NCBI GenBank assembly: GCA_016801845.1
Contig: CM028927.1
Coordinates: 15,314,501-15,378,500, forward strand
Direction of reading: 5' to 3'
Origin: Polydactylus sextarius
Lineage: Eukaryota > Chordata > Actinopteri > Polynemidae
DNA length: 64,000 nucleotides
Positions 63,863-64,000 of this stretch are shown here, in pieces. The notes under the pieces were generated by a model. It was given only the letters and a program-made list of their open reading frames with translations, was not told where the DNA came from and did no database searches. A program made the translations under genes and the position numbers. Numbering within the stretch: position 1 is the first letter of the stretch; every line of letters begins with the position of its first letter.

Positions 63863-64000
63863 AGATATTCTGATTATTCACCTGATACCTGTATTGTCCG
63901 AGGAAACCTGGCTCTTGTCTCCACCCCACTGATGTACCACACATGCAAAATCAAGCCTTTGTTAGCCAAGTAAAATCAGTCCAGGCGTGGATGGGAGGTG

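Overview
The window reads as a teleost fish nuclear genome. It is AT-rich and full of long CA/TG and TA microsatellites. Genes are split into many exons with GT-AG introns, and there are interspersed repeats of kinds common in ray-finned fish. All calls come from reading the sequence and from remembered protein families; no database was searched. Exon joins were checked by hand for splice sites and reading frame.

Layout: (1) 945-6550, plus strand: 3' part of a PRDM1/Blimp-1-family gene (most of the PR domain, a proline-rich middle, five zinc fingers); its first exons lie left of the window. (2) About 7960-16200: intergenic, holding repeat debris and a three-copy TA/TG-linked module. (3) 16216-51435, plus: a complete 24-coding-exon beta/gamma-crystallin-domain gene of the CRYBG1/CRYBG2 (AIM1/AIM1L) family. 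The joined frame closes exactly at 2,359 residues: a disordered N-terminal two thirds, twelve Greek-key motifs at one per exon, then a ricin-type trefoil. (4) 54429-58305, plus: a complete annexin of 315 residues in 12 coding exons. It looks most like annexin A9 within the A1/A2/A9 group, and three of its four repeats lack the canonical calcium loop. (5) 59497-61268, minus: a two-exon, threonine-rich mucin-like GPI-anchored protein carrying a 27-bp coding minisatellite. (6) 63241-63717, minus: a two-exon, 99-residue GPI-anchored sialoglycoprotein-like gene resembling CD24/CD52.

The gene order is the most informative feature. PRDM1-type, then CRYBG-type in the same direction, then a convergent small GPI glycoprotein matches, as I remember it, human 1p36.11 (ZNF683/HOBIT, CRYBG2, CD52), including orientation. 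It also matches the ohnologous 6q21 block (PRDM1, CRYBG1, CD24), but the ATG5, RTN4IP1 and QRSL1 genes interspersed there are absent here. I therefore favour the 1p36-type block, with the first gene a Blimp-1 relative that keeps a PR domain in the HOBIT position. The annexin and the second GPI gene are additions relative to human.

The products are not an operon-like pathway. They are a nuclear repressor, a large cytoplasmic crystallin-fold protein, a membrane-binding annexin and two cell-surface glycoproteins. The two GPI genes share the same plan (TATA box about 130-140 bp before the ATG, signal-peptide exon, phase-0 intron, glycosylated tail with GPI signal) and are probably tandem relatives.
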